Shown one piece after another: positions 56,625 through 64,000 of a stretch of DNA of 64,000 nt. The notes under the pieces are model-generated. The model was not told the DNA's origin and searched no databases. It saw nothing but the letters and a program-made list of their open reading frames with translations. The stretch spans positions 682,001 to 746,000 of the forward strand of contig NZ_VFVR01000002.1 of NCBI RefSeq assembly GCF_006442205.1. The letters are read 5' to 3'. Both the position numbers and the translations under genes were made by a program. The stretch is from Mesorhizobium sp. B2-3-12. GTDB lineage: Bacteria > Pseudomonadota > Alphaproteobacteria > Rhizobiales > Rhizobiaceae. How positions within the stretch are numbered: position 1 is the stretch's first letter; every line of letters starts with the position of its first letter.

Positions 56625-57509
56625 TCAAGCGATCAGGACGCGCGGCTCCAGGCGACCATTGACAGGAATGTCGATCAGGAAGGTCATGCCGCCCTGCAGA
56701 TCGAGCAGGCGCTGCTTTTCATTCTTGCCCGACCACGCCGATGTGACCGCCAGCCGGTCGGCGTTCCTGCCGACGAAGGCCGGGCAGGATGGCTGCGTCA
56801 CCGGCATGGCGACCGTGCGGACGAGCTTGCCGTCCGGTCCATAGGCCTCGATGACGCTTCCGCCCCAGACAGCGTTCCACAGGATGCCGTCGCGGTCGAG
56901 CACCGAACCGTCGATATAGCCTTTGGCCGACCGGTGATCGACGAAGATTTTCGGCTCGCCGGCGGGCAGTCCGGTCGCCGGATCGCAGGCAACGCGCATC
57001 AGCAGTCCGGTCGAGGTGTCGGTATAGTAAGCGAGCGCGCCGTCTGATGAAAAGCAGATCGAGTTGGACACGGTGATGTCCGAAAACAGGCGGCGCAGTT
57101 CGCCTTTGAAAAACCAGTAGATCGAGCCAGCGCCCTTTTCCTCGCTCTTGCCCATGGTGCCGACCCAGAAGGCGCCGCAGGGATGGACGCGGGAATCGTT
57201 GGAACGGGTGACCGGATTGTCGGCTTCGATCGGGGTGTGCAACGTCATCTTGCCGGTCGCGACGTCACGGACATGGAGGCCGGTCTCGGTGGCGATCAGC
57301 TGGCGCTTGTCGTCGATGATAGCGATGGCGCTGGCCATCTGGCCGAGTTCGTGAACCTTTGTGGCGCCGCCGGACAGCTGCTTTTCCAGAAGCTGGCCGT
57401 TGACGATGTCGAACCAGAACAGCGCATCGGTGCCGGGATCGTAGCTCGGCCCTTCGCCGAGCTGGCAGACATGGTCGGAAAAAACCGAAACGATCGCTTC
57501 GTTCATCAT
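56625..57509 (-). CDS. SMP-30/gluconolactonase family lactonase
   Basis: Six-bladed propeller hydrolase, 294 aa, likely cytoplasmic, opening a sugar lactone. CQLGEGPSYDPGTDALFWFD, SNDSRVHPCGAFWVGTMGK (metal ligands) and NSICFSSDGALAYYTDT are diagnostic. It is last in the dehydrogenase-dgoK-dgoA operon and overlaps dgoA by 4 bp, so galactonolactone is the likely substrate. Confidence 0.9.
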   Translation of the reverse strand: MMNEAIVSVFSDHVCQLGEGPSYDPGTDALFWFDIVNGQLLEKQLSGGATKVHELGQMASAIAIIDDKRQLIATETGLHVRDVATGKMTLHTPIEADNPVTRSNDSRVHPCGAFWVGTMGKSEEKGAGSIYWFFKGELRRLFSDITVSNSICFSSDGALAYYTDTSTGLLMRVACDPATGLPAGEPKIFVDHRSAKGYIDGSVLDRDGILWNAVWGGSVIEAYGPDGKLVRTVAMPVTQPSCPAFVGRNADRLAVTSAWSGKNEKQRLLDLQGGMTFLIDIPVNGRLEPRVLIA

Positions 57510-58147
57510 GCGTCTCCGCCGAACACGGCGTCCCAGGCCGCCACCGCCGCCTGGGCCCGCGCGGCCACGTCGTCGACGCTCATGCCCGGCTTGAACAGGC
57601 TGGAGCCCAGCCCGAAGACCGTCACGCCAACCGCCTTGTAACCGGCAAAATCCTTCTCCGAAACGCCGCCGACCGCGCCGACCAGCGTCTGCGCGGGCAG
57701 CACCGCCCGGATCGCGGATATGCCCGAGGCGCCGAGCACGCTGGCGGGAAAGAATTTCAACGCCGAGGCGCCGAGCCGGATCGCCTGGAAAGCCTCGGTC
57801 GGGGTGAACACGCCGGGCATGGTGACCATGCCGTAATGCGCGGCGCGGCCCATCACCTCGGCATCGATGTTGGGGCTGACCAGCAGCCTCCCGCCGGCCT
57901 GGTGAAGGCCGTCGACGTCGGCCGCCGTCAGCACCGTACCGGCGCCGACCAGCGCTGACTTCGGTAGCACTTGAACAATCCTGGCGATCGACGAAAACGG
58001 CTGGGGCGAATTGAGCGGCACCTCGATCGCCTCGATGCCGGCATCGAACAATGCCTGGCCGATGGCGATCGCCTCAGTCGGCTTGAGGCCGCGCAGGATG
58101 GCGACCAGCCCGCGCTTGAGCTTCGGGAAAGGGGCGGTCTGGCTCAT
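57506..58147 (-). CDS. dgoA: 2-dehydro-3-deoxy-6-phosphogalactonate aldolase
   Basis: Class I KDPG/KDPGal-type aldolase, 213 aa, giving pyruvate and glyceraldehyde 3-phosphate. VAILRGLKPTEAIAIGQALF, GIEAIEVPLNSPQPFSSIAR, SPNIDAEVMGRAA and the lysine region ASALKFFPASVLGASGISAI are clear. The ATG at 58147 overlaps dgoK's stop (ATGA). The DgoA rather than Eda assignment rests on sequence feel and its kinase partner. Confidence 0.92.
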   Translation of the reverse strand: MSQTAPFPKLKRGLVAILRGLKPTEAIAIGQALFDAGIEAIEVPLNSPQPFSSIARIVQVLPKSALVGAGTVLTAADVDGLHQAGGRLLVSPNIDAEVMGRAAHYGMVTMPGVFTPTEAFQAIRLGASALKFFPASVLGASGISAIRAVLPAQTLVGAVGGVSEKDFAGYKAVGVTVFGLGSSLFKPGMSVDDVAARAQAAVAAWDAVFGGDA

Positions 58148-59097
58148 GGGGCTGCTCCGGTTCTGGCGATCATGCCGTTCTCGCGCGCGGCTTCTATGAG
58201 ACCGGCGCGTACTGCCTCGTCGGCATCGACGGTGCGCAGACCAAGCCCGGCAAGGCCAATCGCGGCCTGGTAGAGCCCAGCCAGCGCGCCCGAGGCTACC
58301 AGCACGACCGATGTCGCGCCGGCGCCATGGCGGCGCCGGGCCGACGCGATCTCGCCGCCGATCAGCAGGCCGGACAGGCAGGCCGCCGCATCCTCCGACT
58401 TCAAATCCTGCAAGAGCCCGGCGGCGCGGATGGCAAACAGCCGCGAGGTGACATCGCCACCCTCGCCAAGCGCCTGCTCGCACCATTGCCGGAAGAACGG
58501 ACTGTCCACTGCCACCGGAGCCGGATGCTCGCCCAGCGAATGCTTGAGGATCGAATGCGCTGATAGCACCGAGAACAATTCGCCGGTCGGCCAGGTGCCG
58601 AAGCCGGCAACCGCGCCATCTTCGACCGCGACCCATTTCGAGTGCGTGCCGGGCATGCAGACAAGATGCCGTCCCCCTTCCGGCAAACCGGCGCCGGCAA
58701 GCTGTGTTTCCTCGCCGCGCATGACGTCGGGCGCATCGGCCAGACGCTGGGCCAGGCCCGGAACGATGCGGATATCGCGGCGCTCACCCTCGATCCGGGC
58801 CGCGCCGCGCAGGATGGCACCGATCGGTGCAGGCACGGTCACATAGGACGCCTCGATCCAGCCCTGGCGGGAGCCAGCCATGCCGCAGATGATGACGGGC
58901 AGCGCATCAGGCGCCCCCATGGCGGTCAGATGGCCTTCCAGCACGTTGGAGAACCCCTTTTCGCGCGCGGTGATCAGGCCATCGTCGCCGCGGCGCTCGG
59001 CAAGGACGTTGCCATTGCCATCGATCAGCCAGGCCCGGAGCCGGGTCGTGCCCCAGTCGAGCGCCGCCACCGCCGGAGCGGCAAATCCCGCGCTCAC
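58144..59097 (-). CDS. dgoK: 2-dehydro-3-deoxygalactonokinase DgoK
   Basis: Cytoplasmic sugar-acid kinase, 317 aa. ALDWGTTRLRAWLIDGNGNV (phosphate-1), ICGMAGSRQGWIEASYV, LVCMPGTHSKWVAVEDGAV and TGELFSVLSAHSILKHSLG are characteristic of DgoK. It overlaps both the dehydrogenase gene upstream and dgoA downstream by 4 bp. Confidence 0.92.
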   Translation of the reverse strand: MSAGFAAPAVAALDWGTTRLRAWLIDGNGNVLAERRGDDGLITAREKGFSNVLEGHLTAMGAPDALPVIICGMAGSRQGWIEASYVTVPAPIGAILRGAARIEGERRDIRIVPGLAQRLADAPDVMRGEETQLAGAGLPEGGRHLVCMPGTHSKWVAVEDGAVAGFGTWPTGELFSVLSAHSILKHSLGEHPAPVAVDSPFFRQWCEQALGEGGDVTSRLFAIRAAGLLQDLKSEDAAACLSGLLIGGEIASARRRHGAGATSVVLVASGALAGLYQAAIGLAGLGLRTVDADEAVRAGLIEAARENGMIARTGAAP

Positions 59098-59861
59098 AGG
59101 AAGCCCCCGTCGACGATCAGCATCTGCGCGGTCAGCATGCGCGAGGCGTCGGAAGCCAGGAACAGGACCGTGCCGATCATGTCGTCAGGCCGCATGACCT
59201 CCTTGATGCACTGCTTGGCGACGTGGGCGGCAAGCGCGCCTTCGGTCACCCAGCGCTCCTGCTGCCGCTCGGTGATCACCCAGCCGGGCGCGACGGCGTT
59301 GACGCGGATGCGATCGGGTCCAAGCTTGCCGGCCAACCCCTTGGTGAGACCCAGTATACCCGCCTTGGCGGCGGTATAGGCCGGCATGTCGGGATGGTTG
59401 ATGAGGTAGGAGGTCGAGGTGAAATTGATGATCGAGCCGCCGCCCGCCCGCTTCATGCCTGGCGCCACCGCCTGCGCGGTGAAGAAATGCGGCCGCAGGT
59501 TGATGGCGAGATTATTGTCCCAGAATTCGACGCTGACATCCTCGACGGCATGGCGTTCGTCCCAGGCGGCGTTGTTGACCAGCACCGTGACGTCGCCATG
59601 CGCGTCGGCGGCCTGGGCCGCGGCCGCGCGCAAGGCCTCGACGTCGCGCAGATCGGTCTTGAGATAGAGCGGCCGCCGGCCGAGCTCCTTCTCGATGCTG
59701 TCGGCAAGCGCGGTGCTCGGCGTGTCGGCGATGTCGATGAAGGCGACCTTGGCGCCCTGGCGCATGAACCCTTCGGTCAGGGCCGCGCCGATGCCGGAGC
59801 CGCCGCCGGTAATCAGTACCGAAGCGCCTTCGAGGTCGGCAAAACGCGCCGATGGCATCAT
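59094..59861 (-). CDS. SDR-family dehydrogenase, probable D-galactose 1-dehydrogenase
   Basis: Short-chain dehydrogenase, 255 aa. Cofactor loop LITGGGSGIGAALTEGFM, NNAAWDERHAVEDVSVEFWD, STSYLINHPDMPAYTAAKAG with the Tyr-x3-Lys pair, and the end IVDGGFL. The Asn-Asn-Ala-Ala-Trp region resembles rhizobial galactose dehydrogenases. GGGAG lies 9 bases before the ATG at 59861; an ATG at 59882 is also in frame. As first gene of the operon it would make galactonolactone. Confidence 0.85.
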   Translation of the reverse strand: MMPSARFADLEGASVLITGGGSGIGAALTEGFMRQGAKVAFIDIADTPSTALADSIEKELGRRPLYLKTDLRDVEALRAAAAQAADAHGDVTVLVNNAAWDERHAVEDVSVEFWDNNLAINLRPHFFTAQAVAPGMKRAGGGSIINFTSTSYLINHPDMPAYTAAKAGILGLTKGLAGKLGPDRIRVNAVAPGWVITERQQERWVTEGALAAHVAKQCIKEVMRPDDMIGTVLFLASDASRMLTAQMLIVDGGFL

Positions 59862-60017
59862 GATTTTCGTCTCCCGGGTCAACCGGCGCGCATCCTAGCC
59901 AGACACGTCCGGCGGGCAAGGGCGAAAAGACTGATTTTCGGGCTTATGTCAGACAAAAAGGCGAAGGCGCCCGTAAGGCGGCATCGCTCCATGCGGGGCA
60001 GCGCCTGAATCCGCCGC

Positions 60018-61367
60018 TCAGATCGCCTTGGCGCGCAAGGCGCCGCGGAAGGAATCGCGGAGATAGCCCAATGTGGCGTCGGCATCGGCCGGTTTGCCGA
60101 ACAGATAGCCCTGCCCGCCGGCGCAACCGAACTGGACCAGCCGGTCAGCCTGCGCTTCCTCCTCGATGCCTTCGGCGACCACGTCCATGCCGAGCCCTTC
60201 GCACATTGCGAGGATGGCGCGGATGATGTGTTCGGACGGCCGGTCGTCGAGAATGGAGGAGACGAAGGCGCGGTCAATCTTGAGCTTGTCGAAATGGAAT
60301 TCACGCAAGCGGCCGAGCGAGGACTGGCCGGTGCCGAAATCGTCGAGCGAGACGCGGATGCCGACGCGGCGCAGATCCTCGACGATCTGCGCGGCCGAGG
60401 CCGGGTCGTTCATCAGGCCGGTTTCGGTGATCTCGATCTCCAGCCGGCGCGGGTCGAAGCCGGTGCGGTCGAGGATCGCCAGTATGTGTAGGCCGGTGTT
60501 CTGGTCAACGAGTTGCGAGGGCGACAGGTTGAAGGACAGGAACAGGTCCTTCGGCCAGCTCCTGGCGGCTTCGGTCGCCTTGCGCAATACGAGCTGCGAC
60601 AGCGGGCCGATGATGCCGCGTTCCTCGGCGATGGGAATGAAGACGGTCGGGGGTACCGCGCCGAGATCGCGGTCGGTCCAGCGCGCCAGCGTCTCGAAAC
60701 CGATGGTGCGACGGGTGGCGAGATCGACGATCGGCTGGAAATGCGGCTCCACCTCGCCGGCCGAGACGGCGCGGCGCAGCGCCTGCTCGATGCGGGTGAC
60801 GCGCTTGGCGGCCTCCTCCATCTCACGGGTGTAAACGACGACGCGGCCACGGCCGGAACGCTTGGCGTGGTAAAGCGCCGTTTCGGCCTTGTTGATGAGG
60901 ATCTCGGTGGTTTCGTCGCCGGAATAGAACAGCGAGCAGCCGACCGAGGCCGAAAGCCTGGCGGTGCGCTCGCCGACATCGTAGGGCGCCGACAGTATCT
61001 CGATCAACATGCGGGACTTTTCGGCCGCCGCGTCCTCCGAGAACACCAGCGGGTAGAGGAAGGCGAATTCGTCGGCGCCGATGCGGCAGACCGTCGAATG
61101 GCCGTCCATCGAGGCGCGCAGCCGCATCGCGACCTGGATCAGGATGTCGTCGCCGGCCTTGTGGCCGAACAGATCGTTGATCGGCTTGAAGCCGTCGAGG
61201 TCGAGAATGCCGACGGTGAAGGGCGCGGGATCGTCGGCGCGGTCGCTGATCAGACGATCCACCTTGTCGAAGAAGCGGCGATGATTGCCAAGCCCGGTCA
61301 ACGGATCGGTGAATGCCAGATCCGTGCTTTCCCTGTTTGCCTGACCGGTGCCAAACGGAGTTTGCAT
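60018..61367 (-). CDS. GGDEF-EAL domain protein (c-di-GMP turnover)
   Basis: A 449 aa signalling protein with no membrane segment or extra sensor. The diguanylate-cyclase domain (about 20-175) has LAFTDPLTGLGNHRRFFDKV but reads RIGADEF instead of GGDEF. The EAL domain (about 195-440) reads ETL in the signature (GFETLARW), while the metal and catalytic residues look kept: FNLSP, EITETGL, SLDDFGTGQSSL, KLKIDRAFV, AEGIEEEAQ and GQGYLFGKP. Phosphodiesterase activity is therefore likely and cyclase activity doubtful. Confidence 0.9.
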   Translation of the reverse strand: MQTPFGTGQANRESTDLAFTDPLTGLGNHRRFFDKVDRLISDRADDPAPFTVGILDLDGFKPINDLFGHKAGDDILIQVAMRLRASMDGHSTVCRIGADEFAFLYPLVFSEDAAAEKSRMLIEILSAPYDVGERTARLSASVGCSLFYSGDETTEILINKAETALYHAKRSGRGRVVVYTREMEEAAKRVTRIEQALRRAVSAGEVEPHFQPIVDLATRRTIGFETLARWTDRDLGAVPPTVFIPIAEERGIIGPLSQLVLRKATEAARSWPKDLFLSFNLSPSQLVDQNTGLHILAILDRTGFDPRRLEIEITETGLMNDPASAAQIVEDLRRVGIRVSLDDFGTGQSSLGRLREFHFDKLKIDRAFVSSILDDRPSEHIIRAILAMCEGLGMDVVAEGIEEEAQADRLVQFGCAGGQGYLFGKPADADATLGYLRDSFRGALRAKAI

Positions 61368-61576
61368 CGGTGTCCCTGTTCGTCCCTGCTCTTGTCGTCG
61401 GAATTTATTTTCGAGACTGGCAGCAAACCCTTTAGGAAACGTATCGCGTGAACCGATTTTTGTAGCCGGAGCATGATCCCGAAAAATGGCATCCGGCCTT
61501 CACCGTGAACCACGCCTGGACAGGGAGCGGATGCCTTCGAGAAGCCGGCTACAAGATACGTCAAGCACGTGGATTT

Positions 61577-63400
61577 TCAGCCGCCGGGCCGGACGCGGTA
61601 CAGTTCCAGAGGGGCGCCACGGGTCTCGGCCACCGGCTCCAACCATTCCGGCACGCTGCCGCGCATCAGTCCGGCCAGGAAGCTGTCCGGCGCCTTGGCC
61701 GCGAATAGCCGGCTTTCCGGGTTGCCGCGGCAGAGCGCGACAATTCCGACATGGTGGCTTTCGACGACGGCTTTCGCGTCGGTGGCCGAGCCCAGCAAGG
61801 CTTCGAACGCCAGCAGGTTTCCGGCGACGTTGCGATGGTAGGGCCCGGCGAACACGCGATGACCGGTGAAGGCGAGGATCGGCGAGCCGAGATTGGAGAT
61901 GGCGAGCACCGTGGTGGGGGCCAGCGCGCCAAGCGTGGCGAACGAAGCCTTGCTGTTGCAGGGTGCATTGATGCCGGCGGCGCTGGCAGGTGCCGCGGTT
62001 TCGAACGCGCTCGATGCGGCTTGAGCGGCACCCGCCCAGATCGCGTTCACCGAGATCAGCCAGGCCGCGGCCATCCGGAGCACCGAGCCGCTGGACGGGC
62101 TGGCTTCGGCCCGCTGCCGCCATTTGGCGATCCAGGCCGAAAGCGGGATCACCGCGAAGACGATGGAGAAGGTCGAGCCGCGCACTTCCCAGGCGCTGAC
62201 GAGGAGTGCCACCACCAGCAGCGCGGCGACGAGGCTATCCTGCCGCCGCCAGCCGCCATGGCTGAAGCGGAGCGCCATCAGGACGATCGCCACCAGCGGC
62301 GTGGCAAAACGCGCCACGGCCCTTGCCGGATCGTCGACGACAAGCTGGGTGATCGACTGTGCCTCTTCGATATGGTCGAGCCATATCTGCCGCAGGCGCG
62401 GGTCGAGATCGGCGTAGGGCGCCGCCAGGCATTGCGGGAACAGGAGCCCGACAAGGAGCGCGAGAGCGACGGCAAGCAAGGCAAGCGATATCAGGCGCCG
62501 GGCGGCCGTCGCGTTGGCGGCCTTCCATGAAGCAATGATTGCCAAGCCGCTGCCGGCAAGCCCGGTGACAGCGAACTGCACGACCGAGAATGTGTCGCAC
62601 TGGGCCACGCCCCAGGACGAGACGGGAATGGTGGCGGCGAAGACGAGGCCCGAGGCGCCGGCGAGGCCGAGGCCAAAATCCCTGGCGATCAATCTTTCGC
62701 CGTCACCCGTGCCGAGAAACAGCAGCGCGACGACGGCGCCGAGGGTTCCGGCATAGGGCGCGCTCTCCATACCGATGGCGAGGGTCAGCGTGGCGCAGAT
62801 GCCCGCGACAAAGGCAGCCGGCCGATGCATGGGCGCCTCGAGCAGCAAAGCGAGGCTTGCCAGCGTCAGCATCAACTGGACATTGTGATGGTCCAGCGCG
62901 CCGGGAGAAAAAATACCGATGTAGTACAAGGCCGCCCCACCGACGACGGCGGCGGGCAGCACGGCGGGCGCGCCGGCGAAAGCGCGCGCGGCGCGGATGA
63001 CGAAGAAGATCGCCAGCCAGAACTGCAGGGAAGGCCAGAAAATTTGCACGATGTGTTCGGCCAAAGCGGGGCTGCCGGTCAGGCTCGAAGCCGCAAGGAT
63101 GCCCAGCGCGAGCGGCGCGTCGAGCAGCCGCGACCAGTGCATGACGAAGCCGCCCTCCAAGCCCATCCTGTACTGGTGCAGGTCGAACCAGCCCTGGCCC
63201 CCCAGCAGATCGCGGACCTCGACCAGTTGCAGCAGGCTGTCATTGTCGCCCGCGGGATTGGCCAGTTGCGGGAATCCTTGCAGGGCCTCGAGGGCCAGCA
63301 ACAGCAAGAGCGCAAGCAGCGCAAACGCAATATCGGATCGCCAGAAGCCGTGGCGCGTCTGCTTGGAAGATTTCTGGGACATGGTCACGAGCGGCTTCAT
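61577..63400 (-). CDS. Multispanning membrane protein, GT-C glycosyltransferase-like (STT3/PglB-like motifs)
   Basis: Inner-membrane protein of 607 aa with about eleven hydrophobic segments and a soluble C-terminal part (about 500-607). After the first membrane segment comes ANPAGDNDSLLQLVEVRDLL, an acidic loop motif in the place where GT-C enzymes bind metal. Further on, SPGALDHHNVQLMLTLA carries a DHH motif like that of oligosaccharyl transferases. No WWDYG motif was seen, so the true activity may be a different lipid-linked sugar transfer. The start at 63400 is one of two close ATGs (63382). The neighbouring GtrA-like gene supports a glycan role. Confidence 0.65.
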   Translation of the reverse strand: MKPLVTMSQKSSKQTRHGFWRSDIAFALLALLLLLALEALQGFPQLANPAGDNDSLLQLVEVRDLLGGQGWFDLHQYRMGLEGGFVMHWSRLLDAPLALGILAASSLTGSPALAEHIVQIFWPSLQFWLAIFFVIRAARAFAGAPAVLPAAVVGGAALYYIGIFSPGALDHHNVQLMLTLASLALLLEAPMHRPAAFVAGICATLTLAIGMESAPYAGTLGAVVALLFLGTGDGERLIARDFGLGLAGASGLVFAATIPVSSWGVAQCDTFSVVQFAVTGLAGSGLAIIASWKAANATAARRLISLALLAVALALLVGLLFPQCLAAPYADLDPRLRQIWLDHIEEAQSITQLVVDDPARAVARFATPLVAIVLMALRFSHGGWRRQDSLVAALLVVALLVSAWEVRGSTFSIVFAVIPLSAWIAKWRQRAEASPSSGSVLRMAAAWLISVNAIWAGAAQAASSAFETAAPASAAGINAPCNSKASFATLGALAPTTVLAISNLGSPILAFTGHRVFAGPYHRNVAGNLLAFEALLGSATDAKAVVESHHVGIVALCRGNPESRLFAAKAPDSFLAGLMRGSVPEWLEPVAETRGAPLELYRVRPGG

Positions 63401-63541
63401 TCCGTGCGGAGCACCGCATCGTAGCGCGCGGGTTTCAACAAAGGGTAAAATCAGAACAACCGTCAGGGACGTGTCCGACGGTTTCGAGCTGGAATCGAGC
63501 AAGACAAGAAGGCGGCCATCCCGGCGTTTCCCTGAGCCTGC

Positions 63542-63928
63542 TCAGGCGCGCATCGGGAAAACCCAAAGCGAGGACAGGAGATAGCTCAGCGTACTGGTCG
63601 CGACCGTCATCAGCGCCGACATGGCGGGCGCGGACATGCCGAGATACGCCACCGCTATATGGGAAACGGCGCCGGAAAAGACCGCGCACCCCGCTTGCAC
63701 CGCCAGATAGCGGGGCAAGGCACGAGCATGATCGTGCTGCCCGCCAAAGGTCCAGCCTCGTTGCGCCGAATAGGCAAGGGCAACCGTGAGCGCGTAAGCA
63801 AGCAGGCTGCCCAGGAAGGGCGAGAGGCCGAGCGAGACCAGCAGCCACGACAGGGCAAACAGAAGCAACGCGGCGGCCACGCCAACCGTCAGGAAGCGGA
63901 ACAGCCGTGTCTGGACGAGGTCGGTCAC
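63542..63928 (-). CDS. GtrA-family membrane protein
   Basis: Small inner-membrane protein, 128 aa, four membrane segments. RLFRFLTVGVAAALLLFALS, YALTVALAYSAQRGWTFGGQ and LSYLLSSLWVFPMRA fit GtrA, thought to flip polyprenyl-linked sugars. It starts with GTG at 63928 that overlaps the previous gene's stop (GTGA), so it is coupled to that gene. Confidence 0.85.
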   Translation of the reverse strand: MTDLVQTRLFRFLTVGVAAALLLFALSWLLVSLGLSPFLGSLLAYALTVALAYSAQRGWTFGGQHDHARALPRYLAVQAGCAVFSGAVSHIAVAYLGMSAPAMSALMTVATSTLSYLLSSLWVFPMRA

Positions 63929-64000
63929 GGTTCCTCGCGGGCCGGCGTTTCCTGGAACTGGCCTGCCTTCAGCCGCTTGACCGGTATTTCCAGGACCCCG
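63925..64000 (-). CDS. C-terminal end of a gene running off the right edge, possibly a polyprenol-phosphate glycosyltransferase
   Basis: Only the last 24 codons are present, ending VLEIPVKRLKAGQFQETPAR then EEP and TGA. The stop overlaps the GtrA start. GtrB/DPM1-type glycosyltransferases are the usual upstream partners of gtrA, but this tail alone does not prove it. Confidence 0.5.
   Translation of the reverse strand, partial: GVLEIPVKRLKAGQFQETPAREEP

Overview
The window is one stretch of a high-GC alphaproteobacterial chromosome, most likely a Mesorhizobium or close relative in the Hyphomicrobiales. The basis is a dnaK-dnaJ-pmtA-pyrF neighbourhood, many ABC uptake systems, rhizobial-type palindromic intergenic repeats (RIME-like) and metabolic genes typical of soil and plant-associated bacteria. 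No phage, insertion sequence, CRISPR array, rRNA or tRNA was recognised. The species is inferred by eye, without any database search.

Layout. 1-2257 (-): part of a branched-chain amino-acid type ABC transporter (binding protein, LivG, start of LivF). 2501-10646 (-): an amide-scavenging operon in the order amiC-like sensor, amiR-like ANTAR antiterminator, Dpp/Opp-type permeases, binding protein, acetamidase/formamidase and a fused two-domain ATPase. 10849-11924: a small exported protein and a short MarR regulator. 12187-14853 (+): metQ-metN-metI methionine importer. 14968-20891 (-): GcvT-like protein, orphan amino-acid binding protein and hyuA/hyuB-type hydantoinase/oxoprolinase. 21111-21938 (+): ferredoxin-NADP reductase. 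22152-27598 (+): deoC with a two-domain aldehyde dehydrogenase, then an SDR and an FAH-family hydrolase.

27794-39407 is a divergent amino-sugar locus. Leftward: murQ, a sugar ABC transporter (binding protein, two permeases, a Gfo/Idh oxidoreductase, ATPase). Rightward: a BadF-family amino-sugar kinase, a NagQ-like GntR regulator, NagB-II-like deaminase, NagA and an FAD-dependent hydroxyacid oxidase. Matching tandem TGGTATT operators lie before both arms. Together these can import GlcNAc and perhaps MurNAc, phosphorylate it, remove the lactyl ether, deacetylate and deaminate it without a PTS.

39441-41912: matB with a FadR-type regulator. 42281-42958: rpe. 43178-48995 (-): a two-gene secreted pair. 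One product is a propeller-like protein. The other is a 1281-residue DUF11 and cysteine-repeat protein. They share a paired-cysteine domain, and this is the best candidate for an undescribed system. 49485-55223 (+): dnaK, dnaJ, pmtA, a flavin reductase, pyrF and a DUF1330 protein. 55429-56487 (-): an orphan ATP-grasp protein. 56625-59861 (-): a De Ley-Doudoroff type galactose operon (dehydrogenase, dgoK, dgoA, lactonase). 60018-61367 (-): a GGDEF-EAL protein. 61577-64000 (-): a multispanning GT-C-like protein, a GtrA-family protein and the end of a further gene.
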